DNA of 64,000 nt from the NCBI RefSeq assembly GCF_001280205.1, contig NZ_CP012573.1, positions 2,170,001 through 2,234,000 on the forward strand. Direction: 5' to 3'. The DNA is from Clavibacter capsici. GTDB lineage: Bacteria; Actinomycetota; Actinomycetes; Actinomycetales; Microbacteriaceae. The position numbers and the translations under genes are program-made. Each line of letters opens with the position of its first letter. The first letter of the stretch is position 1. Of the stretch, positions 54,171 to 63,172 are shown in pieces. The notes below the pieces were generated by a model. It was not told the DNA's origin. It saw nothing but the letters and a program-made list of their open reading frames with translations, and did no database searches.

Positions 54171-54539
54171 TCACGCGGACTGGACGTTCCAGATGACGTC
54201 CATCCGGTAGACCATGATCGCGATGGCCAGGCACGACGCGCCCAGGATGATCGTGCTCCAGCGGGTGCGCTCGACGAGGGCCCAGAAGACCGCGAGCGGC
54301 GGGATCACGAGCCCGCTCAGCAGGTACGCGTAGTACTCGACGAGGTTGCCGGACGGCGGGTTGCCGACCGCGGGCGCGACGATCGCGACCACGAGCTGGA
54401 CCACGAGCAGCACCTCGACGAGCGCGGTCGGGAGCACCGTGAGGTCGCTCGGCTTCCGCCCGATCGCGCCGACGACGAGGCACAGCACGCCCGCGACCAC
54501 GGCGACGGCGATCTGCGTGACCGTGAGCCAGCCGATCAC
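54171..54539 (-). CDS. Membrane protein of unknown function downstream of truB
   Basis: 122 residues from a GTG overlapping the truB stop (GTGA). Four hydrophobic segments (VTQIAVAVVAGVLCLVVGAIG, LPTALVEVLLVVQLVVAIVA, YYAYLLSGLVIPPLAVFWAL, WSTIILGASCLAIAIMVY). NPPSGNLVEYYAYL between helices 2 and 3 looks conserved-like. No family name. Same operon direction as truB and the next membrane protein, so truB, this gene, the 153-residue membrane protein and ribF form one run. Confidence 0.7.
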   Translation of the reverse strand: MIGWLTVTQIAVAVVAGVLCLVVGAIGRKPSDLTVLPTALVEVLLVVQLVVAIVAPAVGNPPSGNLVEYYAYLLSGLVIPPLAVFWALVERTRWSTIILGASCLAIAIMVYRMDVIWNVQSA

Positions 54540-55495
54540 GAGGCGCCCGCCTCGTCGGCCGGGAAGTTGACGAGGGAGGTGCCCGTGCGCCCGCGGAAGC
54601 CGACCAGGCCCACGAGCCGGCCGTCGGGTGCGACGGCGGCGAGCGGATCCTCGGTGGGCGCCTCGTCGGGCGTCGTCAGCCTCTTGCCGTGCCCGAGGTC
54701 GACGGCCTCCTGCTCGGTGAGGTGCAGCACCTCGAAGAGGCGGGCGGCGGCGTCGGCCGGCGGCACGAGCCGGTCGGCGACCACGAGGTCGTCGATCGCC
54801 ACGGCGTCGTCGACGTGGAACGGGCCGACGCGCGTGCGGCGGAGCGCCGTGAGGTGGCCGCCGACGCCGAGCGCGCGGCCGAGGTCCCGCGCGAGGGCCC
54901 GCACGTAGGTGCCCGACGAGCACGTGATCCGCACGGAGAGGTCGAGCTGGGCGCCGTCCTCCTCGCCCTCCTCCGCCTCCACGGCGTCGAAGCGGAGCAC
55001 GTCGAAGGCCGAGACGGTGACCTCGCGCGCGGCGAGCTCGACCTCCTCGCCGGCGCGGACGCGGGCGTACGCGCGCTTGCCGTCGACCTTGATGGCGCTG
55101 ACGGCGCTCGGCACCTGCGAGATGGTGCCGCGGAGGTCCGCGATGGCGCGTTCCACGTCGGCGACGGCGAGGTCGCGGATCCGCCCGGGCTCGGCGCGCG
55201 AGACGACCTCGCCCTCTCGGTCGTCCGTGGTGGTGGCGCGGCCGAGGCGGATCGTCGCGAGGTACTCCTTGTCGAGGCCGACGAGGTAGGTGAGCAGGCG
55301 CGTCGAGCTGTTGACGCCGAGGATCATGAGGCCCGTCGCCATCGGGTCGAGCGTGCCCGCGTGCCCGACCTTGCGGGTGCCGGCGAGGCGGCGCGTGCGG
55401 GCGACGAGGTCGTGGCTGGTCCACTCCCCGCGCTTGTCGATGAGGAGCAGGCCGCTCGCGGTGGAGGGCGCGGCGCGGGGGGTCGGGGTATCCAT
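54536..55495 (-). CDS. truB: tRNA pseudouridine(55) synthase
   Basis: 319 residues. Catalytic Asp50 in KVGHAGTLDPMATGLM; GLLLIDKRGEWTSHD at the N-terminus; TRLLTYLVGLDKEYLATIRLG; SSGTYVRALARDLGRALG (motif III). A C-terminal PUA-like domain (~250-319) follows. Modifies U55 in the T-loop of tRNAs. In most actinobacteria truB follows rbfA directly; here mutY and two other genes intervene. Confidence 0.95.
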   Translation of the reverse strand: MDTPTPRAAPSTASGLLLIDKRGEWTSHDLVARTRRLAGTRKVGHAGTLDPMATGLMILGVNSSTRLLTYLVGLDKEYLATIRLGRATTTDDREGEVVSRAEPGRIRDLAVADVERAIADLRGTISQVPSAVSAIKVDGKRAYARVRAGEEVELAAREVTVSAFDVLRFDAVEAEEGEEDGAQLDLSVRITCSSGTYVRALARDLGRALGVGGHLTALRRTRVGPFHVDDAVAIDDLVVADRLVPPADAAARLFEVLHLTEQEAVDLGHGKRLTTPDEAPTEDPLAAVAPDGRLVGLVGFRGRTGTSLVNFPADEAGAS

Positions 55496-55581
55496 GGCCC
55501 CACCATCATGCCGTGCCCCGGCCGCCGCCCGGCTCGCTCGGAGCCGCCCGGCCTAGGATCGGGAGCGTCGGAGGAGGACGC

Positions 55582-56577
55582 GTGCGGATCGGTGTCTTGG
55601 GGGCGGGCGCCGTCGGCGGCACCATCGCGGCGCTGCTCGATCGCAGCGGCCACCAGGTCGACGTCACCGCCCGCGGGCCGCACCTCCGCGCGATCCAGGA
55701 CTCGGGCCTCCGCCTCGCCGGCGGCTGGGGCGACCACGTCGCGCGCGTCGCCGCGGCCGAGCGCCTGGGCCGCCCGCCCGAGGTCGCGATCGTCGCCACC
55801 AAGATCGCCGACGCCCGCGACGCCATGACGGAGAACGCCGGCTGGCTCCGCGGGATCCCCGTGCTCGTCGTGCAGAACGGGCTCTCCGCGCTCACGATGG
55901 GGGCCGAGTCCCTGCCGCGCTCCCAGGTCGTGGGCGGGCTGGCGCTCGCAGCCGTGTCGCTCACCGAGCCCGGGCTGGTCACCGTCACGGGGCCCGCCGG
56001 CGTGCACGTCGGCAGCGCGGACGGACCGGACGGGCCCGGGGTGGCGCTCGTGCGCGAGCTGCTGGATCCCGTCATGCCCGTCTCGGTCGCCGACGACTTC
56101 CGCGGGGCCCAGTGGACCAAGCTCGTCGTCAACGGCATCAACGCCGTGCCCGCCATCACCGGCCTCAGCGTGCAGGCGACCATCGCCGATCCCGCCATGC
56201 GGCGCATCGTCACGCGCGCCATGCAGGAGACCGTGCGCACGGGCCTCGCCCGCGGCATCGTCTTCGGCCGGCTCAGCGGGCTCACCCACCGCCGGCTGCG
56301 CGTGTTCGCGTCGCTGCCCCTCGGCCTCGCCGAGCGCATGCCCGTGTCGCTGGCCCGCGCCATGGGCCAGGTGCCGAACCCGGGCTCGACGCTGCAGAGC
56401 ATCCGCCGCGACCGGCTCACCGAGGTCGACCACCTGAACGGGGCCGTCGCGGCCCTCGCGCCCGGCGCCGGTCAGGACGCGCGCGTCAACGCCGCGCTGG
56501 TGCAGCTCGTGCACGGGGTGGAGGCGAGCGGACGGCACCTGTCCCCCGCGGAGCTCGCGCGGCTGATCCCGCGCTGA
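55582..56577 (+). CDS. 2-dehydropantoate 2-reductase family protein (ApbA/PanE-like)
   Basis: 331 residues from GTG 55582, chosen for GGAGGAGG upstream and because the Rossmann motif MRIGVLGAGAVGGTIAALL then begins at residue 1. The NADPH glycine motif GAGAVGG, VQNGLSAL, and the catalytic Lys180 in QWTKLVVNGINAVPAITG (family KxxxN) are in place. Reduces ketopantoate to pantoate in the coenzyme A pathway if it is PanE; many actinobacteria have several paralogues, so the substrate is not certain. Divergent from truB. Confidence 0.82.
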   Translation: MRIGVLGAGAVGGTIAALLDRSGHQVDVTARGPHLRAIQDSGLRLAGGWGDHVARVAAAERLGRPPEVAIVATKIADARDAMTENAGWLRGIPVLVVQNGLSALTMGAESLPRSQVVGGLALAAVSLTEPGLVTVTGPAGVHVGSADGPDGPGVALVRELLDPVMPVSVADDFRGAQWTKLVVNGINAVPAITGLSVQATIADPAMRRIVTRAMQETVRTGLARGIVFGRLSGLTHRRLRVFASLPLGLAERMPVSLARAMGQVPNPGSTLQSIRRDRLTEVDHLNGAVAALAPGAGQDARVNAALVQLVHGVEASGRHLSPAELARLIPR

Positions 56578-56611
56578 CGCGCGCGCCCTCGGCGTCTCGA
56601 CGCGGCGGACC

Positions 56612-57184
56612 TCAGCAGCTGTCGGCGAAGACGCGGCGCGGGAGGTCCGGGTCGGTGACGTCGACGATCATGGTCGCCGCGCGTCGCGGGTTCACCTGGC
56701 GGATGTAGCGCGCGTGCGCCTCCTGCGCGGCCGAGCCGGCGTCGCCGCCGGAGGTCGCGAGCGGCTCGTCCGGCAGCAGCAGGTAGACGACCGCGTTCCA
56801 GAGCCCGCGCAGCTCGGGCGTCTGGAGGGCGTCCCCGGCGACGACCAGCACGGCGTCGCCCGGGGCGTCGACGACGGGATCCGCGTCCGGGCGCAGCGCG
56901 ACGGGCGTGCCGGGCTTCCGGAAGGGGCGCACGAGCCGGTCGCGGAGCGCGTCCGCATCGACGGATCCCGCGTCCCCGTCGGTCGCGAAGTCGGCGGCCG
57001 CCGCGACGTAGGCGCCCCGGCCGCCCGCGCGCAGCACGTCGGCCAGGTCCCGGGCGAAGGCGACGGGATCGGCGAGCGGCCCGCCGTCGACCGCGAGGAA
57101 GGCGCGGCCTCGGCCGTAGTTGTGCAGGAACTCGTCGGCGAGCGAGGACAGGACCTCGGCGCGGGAGGCGCGGTACAGGGGCAT
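56612..57184 (-). CDS. Uridine-kinase-like P-loop fold protein with degenerate Walker A
   Basis: 190 residues. Start ATG 57184 with a leaderless -10 6 nt upstream. In related actinobacterial uridine-kinase-like proteins the corresponding N-terminal strand is followed by GxxGxGKT; here AFLAVDGGPLADPVAFARDLAD keeps strand, the acidic residue and the following helix but has no Lys-Ser/Thr. Later features fit the kinase fold: AYVAAAADFATDG (where kinases have DDFY), a DAVLVVAGDALQTPELRGLWNAVVYLL strand and a YIRQVNPRRAATMIVD C-terminal piece typical of these proteins. The phosphate-binding residues are lost, so it is probably not a kinase. Fold assignment is by pattern only. Confidence 0.55.
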   Translation of the reverse strand: MPLYRASRAEVLSSLADEFLHNYGRGRAFLAVDGGPLADPVAFARDLADVLRAGGRGAYVAAAADFATDGDAGSVDADALRDRLVRPFRKPGTPVALRPDADPVVDAPGDAVLVVAGDALQTPELRGLWNAVVYLLLPDEPLATSGGDAGSAAQEAHARYIRQVNPRRAATMIVDVTDPDLPRRVFADSC

Positions 57185-57190
57185 GCGCCG

Positions 57191-57196
57191 AGCCTA
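57191..57196 (-). promoter_or_regulatory. -10 element TAGGCT of a leaderless promoter (kinase-like gene)
   Basis: On the minus strand TAGGCT, 6-nt spacer, then ATG 57184. Part of the palindrome AGCCTAGGCT (57191-57200). Confidence 0.6.
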
Positions 57197-57210
57197 GGCT
57201 CCTCGTCTCG

Positions 57211-57216
57211 TACGCT
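57211..57216 (+). promoter_or_regulatory. -10 element TACGCT of a leaderless promoter (mutY)
   Basis: TACGCT, 6-nt spacer, then ATG 57223. Its -35 zone must overlap the divergent -10 at 57191-57196. Confidence 0.55.
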
Positions 57217-57222
57217 GGCCGG

Positions 57223-58101
57223 ATGCCGGAGACCGCCCTCGCCCGAGACGTCAACGCGTGGTTCCGGGAGAACGCGCGCGACCTGCCGTGGCGCCGGGAG
57301 GGCTTCGGGTCCTGGGGCATCCTCGTCAGCGAGTTCATGCTGCAGCAGACGCCCGTGGTGCGGGTGATCCCGCGGCTCGAGGAGTGGCTCGCCCGGTGGC
57401 CCGTGCCCGCGGCGCTGGCGTCCACGCCCGCGAGCGAGGCCGTCCGCGCCTGGGGCCGGCTGGGCTACCCGCGGCGGGCGCTGAACCTGCACGCGTGCGC
57501 CGTCGCGATCGTCGAGCGGCACGGCGGCGAGGTGCCGGAGGACGTGGACGCCCTCCTCGACCTCCCCGGCATCGGCCCGTACACGGCGCGCGCGGTCGCG
57601 GCGTTCGCGTTCGGGCACCGGCACCCGGTCGTCGACGTCAACGTGCGCCGCGTGCTCGCGCGCGCGGTCGCGGGCCAGGGCGATCCCGGGCCCGCGCGCA
57701 CCAAGGTCGACCTCGCCGCGATGGAGGCGCAGCTGCCCGCCGACGTCGCCGAGGCGCGCGTCTTCAACGCGGGGACGATGGAGCTGGGCGCCGTGATCTG
57801 CACGGCCCGCTCCCCGCGCTGCGACGACTGCCCGATCCGCGACCTGTGCGCGTGGCGCGCCGCCGGCTACCCGGCCTACGACGGGCCGGCGCGCGTGACG
57901 CAGAAGCGCTACGAGGGATCCGACCGGCAGGTGCGCGGCCTCCTGCTGGCCGAGCTGCGGTCGAGCCACTCCCCCGTGACCGCGGCCGACCTCGCGACCG
58001 CGTGGCCGGAGCCCGTGCAGCGCGAGCGCGCGCTCGGCGGGCTCATCGCCGACGGGCTCGCGGTGCGCCAGCCCGACGGGACCTACGCCCTGCCGAGCTG
58101 A
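57223..58101 (+). CDS. mutY: A/G-specific adenine DNA glycosylase
   Basis: 292 residues. Catalytic Glu37 in SEFMLQQTPV and Asp138 in VVDVNVRRV; helix-hairpin-helix LPGIGPYTARAVAAFAFG; [4Fe-4S] cysteines in VICTARSPRCDDCPIRDLC. It removes adenine mispaired with 8-oxoguanine. The C-terminal NUDIX-like recognition domain is short (~75 residues), as in other actinobacterial MutY proteins. Inserted on the opposite strand into the rbfA-truB interval. Starts from a leaderless promoter 38 bp away from the divergent gene. Confidence 0.93.
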   Translation: MPETALARDVNAWFRENARDLPWRREGFGSWGILVSEFMLQQTPVVRVIPRLEEWLARWPVPAALASTPASEAVRAWGRLGYPRRALNLHACAVAIVERHGGEVPEDVDALLDLPGIGPYTARAVAAFAFGHRHPVVDVNVRRVLARAVAGQGDPGPARTKVDLAAMEAQLPADVAEARVFNAGTMELGAVICTARSPRCDDCPIRDLCAWRAAGYPAYDGPARVTQKRYEGSDRQVRGLLLAELRSSHSPVTAADLATAWPEPVQRERALGGLIADGLAVRQPDGTYALPS

Positions 58102-58146
58102 CGCGCGCCGGCCGGCACGCCGCAGCGCGCCGGCCGACCAGGTGGA

Positions 58147-58680
58147 TCAGTGCGCGGGCTCGTACCCGGGCGCCGTGCGGTCGACGTCGTCGCCGTCCTC
58201 GTCCTCGTCCTCGTCCTCGTCGTCGTCGAGGTCCTCATCCTCGTCCTCGTCGTCCGCGATCACGCGCGGCTTGACGTACGGGTCCTCGTCGCCCGCGTAC
58301 ACGGCGGCCTGGGCCTGCGTGTGCACGTCGGCGTCGCGGCGGCGCGCCTCCTCGAGGAGGGCGTCGATGGCGGCCGCGTTCTCCGGCACGCCGTCGAGGA
58401 TGAACTCGAGCGACGGCGTGAGGCGCGCGGTGATGTTCTTGCCGACCTCGCTGCGGAGCATGCCGGTGGCGGACTTGAGGGCGGCGGCCGTGTCGGCGCG
58501 CTCCTCGTCGGTGCCGTAGACCGTGTAGAAGATGCTGGCGTGCTGCAGGTCGCCCGTGACGCGCACGTCGGTGACGGTCACGAAGCCGAGGCGCGGGTCC
58601 TTGATCCCCCGGTCGAGCTTGCGCGCGACGATCTCCTTGATGCGGTCGGCCATCTTCCGGGCCCTCGCGTGATCGACCAT
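58147..58680 (-). CDS. rbfA: 30S ribosome-binding factor RbfA
   Basis: 177 residues; KH-like RbfA domain at 1-120: MADRIKEIVARKLDRGIKDPRLGFVTVTDV, HASIFYTVYG, LRSEVGKNITARLTPSLEFI. A long acidic tail (~140-165), almost only Asp and Glu (DDEDEDEDLDDDEDEDEDED), is unusual in length; it is encoded by near-tandem GAC/GAG codons. Needed for 16S maturation and cold adaptation. Downstream of infB across a terminator hairpin, so it must have its own promoter or rely on read-through. Confidence 0.93.
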   Translation of the reverse strand: MVDHARARKMADRIKEIVARKLDRGIKDPRLGFVTVTDVRVTGDLQHASIFYTVYGTDEERADTAAALKSATGMLRSEVGKNITARLTPSLEFILDGVPENAAAIDALLEEARRRDADVHTQAQAAVYAGDEDPYVKPRVIADDEDEDEDLDDDEDEDEDEDGDDVDRTAPGYEPAH

Positions 58681-58759
58681 GGTCGACGTCCTTCCGTGAC
58701 GGATGCGGCCGGGCGGGACCCGGCGTCGTGCTGGCGCCCCGCGGGTGGCGGGACGGGGA

Positions 58760-58791
58760 GGGCCCCGCTCCCCGGGTGGGGAGCGGGGCCC
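58760..58791 (-). terminator. Strong hairpin terminator after infB
   Basis: A perfect 14-bp GC stem (58760-58773 with 58778-58791) with loop GGGT sits just beyond the infB stop at 58805. Confidence 0.8.
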
Positions 58792-58804
58792 GGATCGGCC
58801 GGGG

Positions 58805-61638
58805 TCAGCCCCGCGGCTTCTCCTTCATCTCGATCGTCTCGATCTCGTCGCCGATCTGGATGTCGTTGAACTTGCCGAGGCCGATGCCGGCCTCGTAGTC
58901 CGTGCGGACCTCGGACACGTCGTCCTTGAACCGGCGCAGCGACTCGATGGCCAGGTTGTCGCCCACCACCACGCCGTCGCGGATGACCCGCGCCTTGGCG
59001 TTCCTGGTGATGGTGCCCGAGCGGACGATGACACCCGCGATGTTGCCGAACTTGGAGGAGCGGAACACCTCGCGGATCTCGGCGACGCCGGACTGGACCT
59101 CCTCGTACTCGGGCTTGAGCATGCCCGTGAGGCTCGACTCGATCTCCTCGAGCGCCGAGTAGATGACGCTGTAGAAGCGGATGTCGACGCCCTCGCGCGC
59201 CGCGCGGGCGCGGGCCTTCGGGTCGGGGCGGACGTTGAACCCGATGATGATCGCGTTGTCGATCGTCGCCAGGTTGACGTCGCTCTCGGTGACCGCTCCG
59301 ACGCCGCGGTGGATGATCCGCAGCTGCACGGAGTCGTCCACCTCGATCTTCATGAGCGACTCCTCCAGCGCCTCGACGGCACCGGACACGTCGCCCTTGA
59401 TGATGAGGTTGAGCGACTCGACCTTGCCCTCCTCCAGCGCACGCGTGAAGTCCTCGAGGCTGATGCGCTTGCGGGCCTTGGCCAGCTGGGCGTTGCGCTC
59501 GACGGCCTCGCGCTTCTCGGCGATCTGACGGGCGGTGCGATCCTCCTCGGTGACGAGGAAGGTGTCGCCCGCGCCGGGGACCGACGAGAGGCCCTGGACC
59601 TGGACGGGACGCGAGGGGTAGGCCTCGGTGACGGCGTCGCCGTTCTCGTCCATCATCGCCCGGACGCGGCCGTAGGCCGTGCCCGCCACGATGGCGTCGC
59701 CCACGCGGAGCGTGCCCGACTGGATGAGCACGGTCGCGACCGCGCCGCGGCCCTTGTCGAGGCGGGCCTCGATGGCCACGCCGCGCGCGTCCTTGTTCGG
59801 GTTGCTGCGCAGGTCGAGCCCGGCGTCGGCCGTGAGCAGGACGGCCTCGAGGAGGGCGTCCACGCCCTTGCCGGTGAGCGCGGACACGTCGACGAACATG
59901 ACGTCTCCGCCGTACTCCTCGGCGACCAGGCCGTACTCGGTGAGCTGCTGGCGCACCTTGGCGGGGTTGGCCCCCTCCTTGTCGACCTTGTTGACCGCGA
60001 CCACGATCGGCACGTTCGCCGCCTGGGCGTGGTTCAGGGCCTCCACCGTCTGCGGCATGATGCCGTCGTCGGCCGCGACCACGAGGATCGCGATGTCGGT
60101 GACCTGCGCACCACGGGCGCGCATGGCGGTGAACGCCTCGTGACCCGGGGTGTCGATGAAGGTGATGGCGCGCTCGTAGCCCTCGTGCGGCGCCCAGACC
60201 TGGTACGCGCCGATGTGCTGCGTGATGCCGCCCGCTTCGCCCTCGATGACGTTGGCGTTGCGGATGGCGTCGAGCAGGCGCGTCTTGCCGTGGTCGACGT
60301 GGCCCATGACGGTGACGACGGGCGGCCGGATCTCCAGCACGTCGTCGTCCTCGTCCTCGAGCTCCTGGTCGAGGTCGATGTCGAAGCCCTCGAGCAGCTC
60401 GCGGTCCTCGTCCTCCGGGGAGACGACCTGGATCTTGTAGCCGAGCTCCGTGCCGAGCACCTCGAAGGTGGCCTCGTCGAGCGACTCGGTCGCCGTGGCC
60501 ATCTCACCGAGGTGGAACAGCACGGTCACCAGGTTGCCGGGGCTCGCGTCGATCTTGTCGGCGAAGTCCGAGATGGACGCGCCGCGACGCAGGCGGACGA
60601 CCGTGTTGCCGTCGCCGCGGGGGACGCTGACGCCACCCAGCGACGGGGCCTCGCGCAGCTCGAACTCGGCCCTCTTCGTCCGCTTCGACTTGCGCGACTT
60701 GCTCTTTCCGCCGCCGCGCCCGAAGGCACCCGCGGTGCCGCCGCCGGGGCCGCGACCACGGCCGCCGCCACCGGGACGACCGGCGAAGCCGCCGGCCGGA
60801 CGCTGGAAGCCGCCGGCGGCGGGGGCGCCGGGGCGTCCCGCTCCGCCGGGTGCGCCGCCGGGACGACCCGCACCCGCGGGACGCTGGCCGAAGCCGCCGG
60901 GACGGGCGCCCTGGCCGGGGCCGCCGGGACGCGGGGCGCCGGGGCGGGGGATCCGGGACGGGGAGCGGCCGGACGGGGGCCTGCGGCTCCCGCGGCGGGG
61001 CGCTGGCCCATGCCCTGGTTGCTCGCGAACGGGTTGTTGCCCGGGCGGGGCTTGGTGCCCATGCCCTGGTTGCTCGCGAAGGGGTTGTTGCCGGGGCGCG
61101 GGGCCGCCGGACGCGGGATCCCGGGACGCGGGATGCCGTTGGAGGGCGCGGGCGCGCTGCCGGCGTCCGGGCGCGGGGCGCTCGGGGTCGCGGCGGCGGG
61201 AGCCTCGGGGGTCGCGGTCGTGGCCGACTTCTCGGCCTGGGCCTTCTCCTCCGCGGCGGCCTTGCGGCTCGCCTCGGCCTGGGCCTGGCGCTCCGCGACG
61301 GTCAGCGGCTTCGCCGGGACCGGCACCTCGGACGCCTCGGGCGCCGGGGCCTCGGGAGCGGCGGTCGGCTGCGGGCCGGGGGTGGGACGGCCGCCGGGCT
61401 TGGGGGCCGACGAGCGGCTCCCGGGGCGCGGGGCGGACGACGGCGTCGCGGCGGGCGCCGCGGCCTGGCCGGTGACGCCGGCTGCCTCGAGCGCCGCCTT
61501 GAGCTTGCGGGCCACGGGGGGCTCGATGCTCGACGACGGTCCCTTGACGAACTCGCCCATCTCCTTGAGCTTGGCGAGTGCGGTCTTGCTGTCGACGCCG
61601 ATCTCGGCGGCGATCTCGTGTACGCGTGGTTTTGCCAC
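58805..61638 (-). CDS. infB: Translation initiation factor IF-2, interrupted by a one-base frameshift
   Basis: Restored length would be 944 residues. The N-terminal part (from ATG 61638) has the IF2-N domain [24 protein letters not shown] and a Pro/Gly/Arg linker; the C-terminal frame holds a second IF2-N ([20 protein letters not shown]), the GTPase domain with G1 GHVDHGKT, G3 DTPGHEAF, G4 NKVDK, and domains II-IV. The frame changes at about 60954: every neighbouring linker repeat reads gggatcccgggac, but here one C is missing (gggatccgggac), and adding it joins both halves perfectly. infB is essential, so an error in the sequence or rescue by an internal start is likely. Linker also has two copies of [14 protein letters not shown]. 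Confidence 0.9.
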
Positions 61639-61734
61639 TGTTCTCCTGTCTGGGGGTCCTCTCCCAGGCAGGAGGGGACCGCTAGTGCTGGACGGATCTC
61701 ATTTCGAGCCGCTCATTAGTTGTCCATGTGCCGT

Positions 61735-62028
61735 TCAGCCTGTTCTCTCGGATGCTCGCGCGCTCGGCTGGGCCGCGAGCCGCTCTCGTAGTCCCCCAAG
61801 AGCTGCGGGGTCGAGCGCCGCGTCGCTCCGCAGGGCCCGCCCGAAGGCACGCCGCGCGATCGCTCTGTCGATGCACTCGATGGTCGGATGGATCCACGCG
61901 CCCCTGCCGGCCATCACCGCGCGCTCGTCGAGGACGAGGGAGCGGGTGGGGGGATCGGCGACGATCCGCTGGAGAGCGGACCTCGGGGCACGCCGACGAC
62001 AGCCGACGCACGTTCTTACCGGATCCAT
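61735..62028 (-). CDS. ylxR: YlxR/RnpM family RNA-binding protein
   Basis: 97 residues. Family motifs RTCVGCRRRAPRSALQRI and GRGAWIHPTIECIDRAI (GRGAY/WxC type). Small RNA-binding protein always found between nusA and infB, as here; recent work on the family links it to RNase P modulation. Starts 51 nt after the nusA stop; infB begins 97 nt downstream, so all three share the minus strand and probably one transcript. Confidence 0.9.
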   Translation of the reverse strand: MDPVRTCVGCRRRAPRSALQRIVADPPTRSLVLDERAVMAGRGAWIHPTIECIDRAIARRAFGRALRSDAALDPAALGGLRERLAAQPSARASERTG

Positions 62029-62079
62029 ACTACCCCCTCCCTCCGGCGGCGGCGAGGCTCGGGTCCCGTCGGACGGCGC

Positions 62080-63087
62080 TCAGTCGTCGCCCTCGAGGAT
62101 CGAGTCGGGCTGGATGTCGATCTTCGCGCCCGTGAGCTTGGCGGCGAGCCGGGCGTTCTGGCCCTCCTTGCCGATCGCGAGCGACAGCTGGTAGTCGGGC
62201 ACGAGCGCGCGCACGGCCTTGGTCGCCTGGTCGATGACGAACGAGCTCGTGACCCGGGCGGGCGAGAGCGCGTTGCCGACGAACACGGGCAGCGACTCGG
62301 AGTAGTCGACGATGTCGATCTTCTCCTCGTTGAGCTCGGCCGTGACCGCGCGGACGCGCTGCCCCAGCTCGCCGATGCAGGCGCCCTTGGCGTTGATGCC
62401 GGGCTCGGTCGCGCGCACCGCGATCTTGGTGCGGTGGCCGGCCTCGCGGGCCAGCGACACGATCTCCACCAGGCCCTGGGCGATCTCCGGCACCTCGAGC
62501 GCGAACAGCTTGCGGACGAGCGAGGGGTGCGTGCGCGAGACCGTGATCTGCGGGCCCTTCGCGCCGCGGGAGACGCTCGTGACGTAGACGCGCAGGCGCG
62601 AGCCGTGCACGTACCTCTCGCCGGGCACCTGCTCCTCGGGCGGCAGGATCGCCTCGATGGTGCCGAGGTCGACGTGGATCATGCGGGGGTTCGGGCCCTG
62701 CTGGATGACGCCCGCGACGATGTCGCCCTCGCGGCCCTTGAACTCGCCGAGGATGCGGTCGTCGCCGATGTCGCGCAGGCGCTGGTTGATGACCTGCTTG
62801 GCGGCGAAGGCGGCGATGCGGCCGAAGTCGCTCGGGCTGTCCTCGGCCTCGCCGATGACGAGGCCGTCCTCGTCGAGCTCGGGGACGTGGACGGAGACGT
62901 GCCCGGACTTGCGGTCCAGGTGCACGCGGGCGGGCGGCACGCCGTCGGCGACGGGCTTGGCGTCGGCCTGGTCGGTGTGCTTGAGGTAGGCGGTGAGGAT
63001 GGCCTGCTCGATGATCGAGACGAGCTCCTCGAACGGGATCTCGCGCTCGCGCTCCATCATGCGCAGGACGCTGAGGTCGATGTCCAT
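62080..63087 (-). CDS. nusA: Transcription termination/antitermination factor NusA
   Basis: 335 residues; ATG 63087 with GAGGAG. N-terminal RNA polymerase-binding domain (1-110), S1 domain ([11 protein letters not shown]), KH1 ([13 protein letters not shown]) and KH2 ([23 protein letters not shown]). The C-terminal acidic repeats of E. coli NusA are absent, as usual in actinobacteria. Heads the nusA-ylxR-infB group. A hairpin terminator in the leader (63116-63155) separates it from proS. Confidence 0.95.
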   Translation of the reverse strand: MDIDLSVLRMMEREREIPFEELVSIIEQAILTAYLKHTDQADAKPVADGVPPARVHLDRKSGHVSVHVPELDEDGLVIGEAEDSPSDFGRIAAFAAKQVINQRLRDIGDDRILGEFKGREGDIVAGVIQQGPNPRMIHVDLGTIEAILPPEEQVPGERYVHGSRLRVYVTSVSRGAKGPQITVSRTHPSLVRKLFALEVPEIAQGLVEIVSLAREAGHRTKIAVRATEPGINAKGACIGELGQRVRAVTAELNEEKIDIVDYSESLPVFVGNALSPARVTSSFVIDQATKAVRALVPDYQLSLAIGKEGQNARLAAKLTGAKIDIQPDSILEGDD

Positions 63088-63115
63088 GGGCGACTCCTCT
63101 ATTCGGTTGGAAACA

Positions 63116-63155
63116 CTCGAGGCTACCCGACCGGGAGGGGTCGGGCAGCCTCGAG
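63116..63155 (-). terminator. Terminator hairpin after proS
   Basis: CTCGAGGCT (63116-63124) pairs with 63147-63155 and CCCGACC (63126-63132) with 63139-63145, one A-C mismatch between, loop of 6 nt; on the minus strand TTTCC follows. It lies 18 nt past the proS stop and 29 nt before the nusA ATG. Confidence 0.75.
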
Positions 63156-63172
63156 CGGGGGCGCGGTGCGGA

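Noticed and set aside
58103-58136. Terminator between convergent mutY and rbfA
   Set aside because: There is a 12-bp direct repeat (gcgcgccggccg) and a short 7-bp GC stem, but direct repeats and self-complementary GC blocks make the fold ambiguous, so it was not listed as a feature.
60955-61140. Programmed ribosomal frameshift in infB
   Set aside because: No slippery heptamer with a following structured element is evident, and the missing base relative to neighbouring repeat units explains the frame change more simply.
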